Shown piece by piece: positions 4,657-5,845 of a stretch of DNA of 5,845 nucleotides (position 1 is its first letter; every line of letters begins with the position of its first letter). A model generated the notes under the pieces. It saw nothing but the letters and a program-made list of their open reading frames with translations. It was not told the origin of the DNA and searched no databases. Position numbers and translations under genes: made by a program. Origin of the DNA: Paludibacter sp. UBA5753 (GTDB taxonomy: Bacteria; Bacteroidota; Bacteroidia; Bacteroidales; Paludibacteraceae); NCBI GenBank assembly GCA_002427615.1, contig DIFH01000131.1:1-5845 (forward strand), given 5' to 3'.

Positions 4657-5319
4657 TTACCATTCTATCTCGCTTCTGCCCGTTTTTCTCAAATATTCGT
4701 TTGCTGCCGAAAAATGGCCACAGCCGATAAAACCTCGATAAGCCGAAAGCGGCGAAGGATGAACCGATTTCAGCACCAAATGTCGCGATGTATTGATAAC
4801 CGAACCTTTTTGCTGCGCATAATTTCCCCAAAGCATAAAAACTAAATTCTCTTTTTCTTCTGCCAGTTTGCGAATAACAGCATCAGTAAAAGTTTCCCAA
4901 CCGCGTCCCTGATGCGAACCTGCCTGATGAGCCTGGACGGTAAGAGTTGCATTTAAGAGTAAAACCCCTTGCTCTGCCCAACGGGTCAAATTTCCGCTTT
5001 TGGGCATTGGCTTTCCCAGGTCGCGTTCAATCTCCCTGAAAATATTCACCAGCGAAGGCGGAAATTCCACTCCATCGTTTACCGAAAAACACAAACCATG
5101 AGCTTGTCCCTCACCGTGATAAGGATCCTGACCGATAATCACCACTTTTACTTTATCGAATGGACAATGATCGAAAGCATTGAAAATAAGTGGCGCCGGA
5201 GGAAAGATTCGTTTGGTTTTGTATTCTTTCCGCACAAAGTCAGTCAACCCGACAAAATATTCTTTGTCGAATTCCGTTTGCAAAACTTGCTTCCACGAAG
5301 GTTCAATTTTTACATCCAT
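4657..5319 (-). CDS. ung: Uracil-DNA glycosylase, family 1
   Basis: This enzyme removes uracil from DNA, from cytosine deamination or dUMP misincorporation, and starts base-excision repair. The 220-residue length is normal for family 1. The water-activating motif GQDPYH is at 63-68 (catalytic Asp65; Tyr67 blocks thymine), Phe78 in CFSV should stack on uracil, Asn123 in LLNATLTV reads the base, and HPSPLSA (187-193) is the minor-groove leucine loop with His187. All key residues are present, so the enzyme should be active. It is convergent with the aromatic operon and functionally unrelated to it. The start codon (plus-strand 5317-5319) gives MDVKIEPSW, a usual family N-terminus. No clear terminator immediately follows; the hairpin at 4455-4495 is the nearest candidate. 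Confidence 0.96.
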   Translation of the reverse strand: MDVKIEPSWKQVLQTEFDKEYFVGLTDFVRKEYKTKRIFPPAPLIFNAFDHCPFDKVKVVIIGQDPYHGEGQAHGLCFSVNDGVEFPPSLVNIFREIERDLGKPMPKSGNLTRWAEQGVLLLNATLTVQAHQAGSHQGRGWETFTDAVIRKLAEEKENLVFMLWGNYAQQKGSVINTSRHLVLKSVHPSPLSAYRGFIGCGHFSAANEYLRKTGRSEIEW

Positions 5320-5395
5320 AATTTCTTATCTTAAAACTATTAATTGAACTACGCATACATAAATCCGTGTATTTGCTGGTTCGTTCGCCTTGATC

Positions 5396-5436
5396 TTTTC
5401 TTATCAAACACCGAGTTTTCTTTCTGACACTATTTA
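5396..5436 (+). repeat. 41-base direct repeat, copy 2
   Basis: It matches 4469-4509 at 37 of 41 positions. The left arm that makes copy 1 a hairpin (4455-4468) is absent here, so this copy is a fragment that cannot fold the same way. It lies within the presumed 5' untranslated region of ung, 77 bases upstream of its start codon. Confidence 0.85.
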
Positions 5437-5511
5437 GTTATTCAAACGAGATGAACTTGCAATTCATATACGCTATAAGAACCGTATCAACTTTCAATAT
5501 CTGTTTTTTTG

Positions 5512-5519
5512 CAAAGGTA
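5512..5519 (-). promoter_or_regulatory. Candidate ung promoter, -7 box TACCTTTG
   Basis: Read on the minus strand, this is TACCTTTG, a full match to the Bacteroidetes -7 consensus TAnnTTTG. No good TTTG was found at the -33 distance. Transcription would start near 5505 and give an untranslated leader of roughly 185 bases before ung. A weaker box, TAGTTTTA (5339-5332 on the minus strand), lies much closer to the gene, so the assignment is tentative. Confidence 0.45.
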
Positions 5520-5755
5520 GAAAGAGATTTATAATAAATAACATTTCGGAGAAGAATTTCTGCATTTGCATAGGCTCTTAGTACTACTTTACCAAATTAA
5601 AGATTTAACCACAATAGGCACAATAGAAAATCAAAGATAAAAAGGACACAACAGACAAATACCTATCGGAATTTTAAGATTTAATACACTATAATTATGC
5701 TGAAAGCATTATTTCTATTGTGAACTATTTAGGGTCTGCTGAAAAACTATTTTAT

Positions 5756-5768
5756 GCCACGGAGTGGC
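5756..5768. repeat. Small palindrome GCCAC-GGA-GTGGC
   Basis: A perfect 5-bp stem with a 3-base loop lies 13 bases before the longer hairpin at 5782-5809. It has the same 5-3-5 design as the units at 72-84 and 124-136, with a different sequence. It probably belongs with the hairpins that follow as one composite REP-like element. Confidence 0.5.
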
Positions 5769-5781
5769 TAAATGTGAATAA

Positions 5782-5809
5782 CCCCCAGTGAGCATAGCGA
5801 CACTGGGGG
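5782..5809. repeat. REP-like hairpin CCCCCAGTG / CACTGGGGG
   Basis: A perfect 9-bp GC-rich stem (5782-5790 with 5801-5809) encloses the loop AGCATAGCGA. No T-run follows, so it is not a standard terminator. The flanks have related words (GTGAATAAC before, GTTGAATAAC after). A further element starting CCCCGAAGTGGG (5834-5845) is cut by the window edge. Together with 5756-5768 this looks like a cluster of mobile palindromes of the kind moved by REP-associated tyrosine transposases; no transposase is visible, so that is inference. Confidence 0.65.
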
Positions 5810-5845
5810 ATGTTGAATAACCAAGAACCCCAGCCCCGAAGTGGG

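Larger units (their letters stand above)
5320..5845. other. Gene-free stretch to the right window edge
   Basis: No coding region is supported in these 526 bases. It holds a direct-repeat copy (5396-5436), a minus-strand promoter-like motif (5512-5519), an 11-base inverted repeat (CACAATAGAAA at 5619-5629 and its complement at 5712-5722) and REP-like hairpins from 5756 on. The segment about 5600-5660 is A-rich and weakly repetitive (CACAATAG twice). Any gene to the right begins beyond the window. Confidence 0.7.

Noticed and set aside
4969..5334. Plus-strand 121-codon open frame opposite ung
   Set aside because: It is antisense to a uracil-DNA glycosylase with all catalytic motifs present, and the product resembles nothing known.
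5731..5755. Possible insertion-sequence end (AGGGTCTGCTGAAAAAC)
   Set aside because: It resembles the ends of some insertion sequences, but no matching inverted end, transposase or target duplication is visible.

Overview
The window looks like a chromosomal segment from a Bacteroidetes, most likely Bacteroidales, bacterium. Three things point that way: a promoter of the phylum's TTTG / TAnnTTTG type, start codons preceded by A-rich sequence rather than Shine-Dalgarno sites, and the gene order prephenate dehydratase, aminotransferase, then DAHP synthase fused to a C-terminal chorismate mutase. Genus cannot be fixed from the sequence alone.

Layout. Positions 1-140 hold a cluster of GC-rich palindromes in AT-rich DNA. 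A small unrecognised protein gene follows (198-488, apparent TTG start). Next comes what I consider the most interesting element, 520-713. It has a Bacteroidetes promoter and a 16-codon leader ORF, MNRFFTYFYFYFYFSR (six Phe and four Tyr codons). A possible antiterminator arm starts directly after the leader stop codon, and a strong intrinsic terminator follows. This is the layout of a ribosome-mediated attenuator sitting in front of pheA (812-1657). Downstream on the same strand are a class I/II aminotransferase (1773-2936) and the DAHP synthase/chorismate mutase (3317-4378), closed by a terminator at 4404-4437. The uracil-DNA glycosylase gene ung is convergent on the minus strand (4657-5319). 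The rest, 5320-5845, holds no convincing gene but has a duplicated 41-base segment, a likely minus-strand promoter and REP-like hairpins at the end.

How it works together. The fusion enzyme opens the shikimate pathway (DAHP synthase) and also commits chorismate to prephenate (chorismate mutase). PheA converts prephenate to phenylpyruvate, and the aminotransferase probably makes phenylalanine and perhaps tyrosine. The three genes therefore form a Phe/Tyr unit, and a leader peptide sensing charged tRNA-Phe and tRNA-Tyr fits them. No prephenate dehydrogenase (tyrA) gene is present in the window.

The 380 bases between the aminotransferase and the fusion gene are almost wholly tandem repeats: 24 units of 8 bases, then 8 units of 7, then more than 7 units of 15. 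The aminotransferase stop codon lies inside the first 8-base unit. Small palindromes of differing sequence occupy most of the other intergenic gaps.
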